Below, piece after piece: positions 5,147-5,274 of a DNA stretch of 5,274 bases. Location: positions 1 to 5,274 of the forward strand of contig CANRGU010000092.1 in the NCBI GenBank assembly GCA_947630255.1, written 5' to 3'. The translations under genes were made by a program, and so were the position numbers. The DNA comes from an uncultured Clostridia bacterium. Lineage in GTDB: Bacteria > Bacillota > Clostridia > TANB77 > CAG-508. Position 1 is the stretch's first letter. Every line of letters starts with the position of its first letter. Under the pieces are notes generated by a model. That model made no database searches. It saw only the letters and a program-made list of their open reading frames with translations, and was not told the origin of the DNA.

Positions 5147-5274
5147 TGTAAAATTTGTTAGTTAAAAAAGTAAAAGCAACATTGGCAATATAAAATTTAT
5201 ATAAATGGTAAAATTAAGTGACCGGTTTTAAGAAATAAAAAGACACACATTATTACATTATGATACAATGTTAG
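5147..5274 (+). other. Non-coding right end, possible weak promoter for the next gene
   Basis: This stretch holds no convincing ORF and no hairpin/T-tract terminator for rlmB. Near the edge, TGATACAAT (5261-5269) resembles an extended -10. The best -35, AAGACA (5240-5245, 4 of 6, 18-bp spacing), is weak. If real, it serves a gene beyond the window. Confidence 0.3.

Noticed and set aside
5195..5206. 12-bp palindrome ATTTATATAAAT as an operator
   Set aside because: It is pure A/T in an A/T-rich spacer, likely by chance, with no promoter beside it.

Overview
The window is AT-rich, with AGA/ATA/AAA-heavy codon use, strong AGGAG-type Shine-Dalgarno (SD) sites, and consensus sigma-A promoters. This fits a low-GC Gram-positive bacterium, most likely a clostridial Firmicute (possibly uncultured). 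The genus cannot be fixed from sequence alone.

Layout. (a) 3-266, plus strand: the 3' end of an Rpn-type nuclease/transposase gene, closed by a strong hairpin terminator (284-329). (b) 328-753, minus strand: a 141-residue protein that looks like a free-standing MutS domain I, with its own promoter. (c) 754-998: a dense intergenic region with that promoter, a possible 29-codon hydrophobic minus-strand ORF, alternative hairpins, an orphan SD with a 7-codon leader, and the first copy of a 44-bp promoter repeat. (d) 999-1688: a membrane-anchored HExxH zinc-peptidase-like protein, followed by the second exact copy of the 44-bp promoter repeat. (e) 1864-2400: a DUF5662-family protein, 11 bp upstream of lepA (2412-4224). 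(f) A perfect TTGACA-17-TATAAT promoter driving rlmB (4294-5146). (g) 5147-5274: non-coding end with no clear terminator and at most a weak promoter.

Both conserved housekeeping genes, lepA (elongation factor 4) and rlmB (23S rRNA 2'-O-methyltransferase), are broken by a single extra base. The rest of each protein is intact and conserved. At both sites the extra base sits in the same context: an in-frame NNU codon, then CGG-A. Skipping the C restores a conserved GGA glycine. These are the only two in-frame CGG codons I find in the recognised genes of this window. Either the assembly carries two similar errors, both genes were recently inactivated, or the organism performs +1 frameshifting at CGG. 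The last is the most interesting hypothesis here, and genome-wide data would settle it quickly.

Functional logic: lepA and rlmB both act on the ribosome. DUF5662 is probably co-transcribed with lepA. The zinc-peptidase gene and the DUF5662-lepA unit share an identical promoter and so are probably co-regulated. The left part (Rpn, lone MutS domain, repeat-flanked gene) looks like accessory sequence next to core genes.
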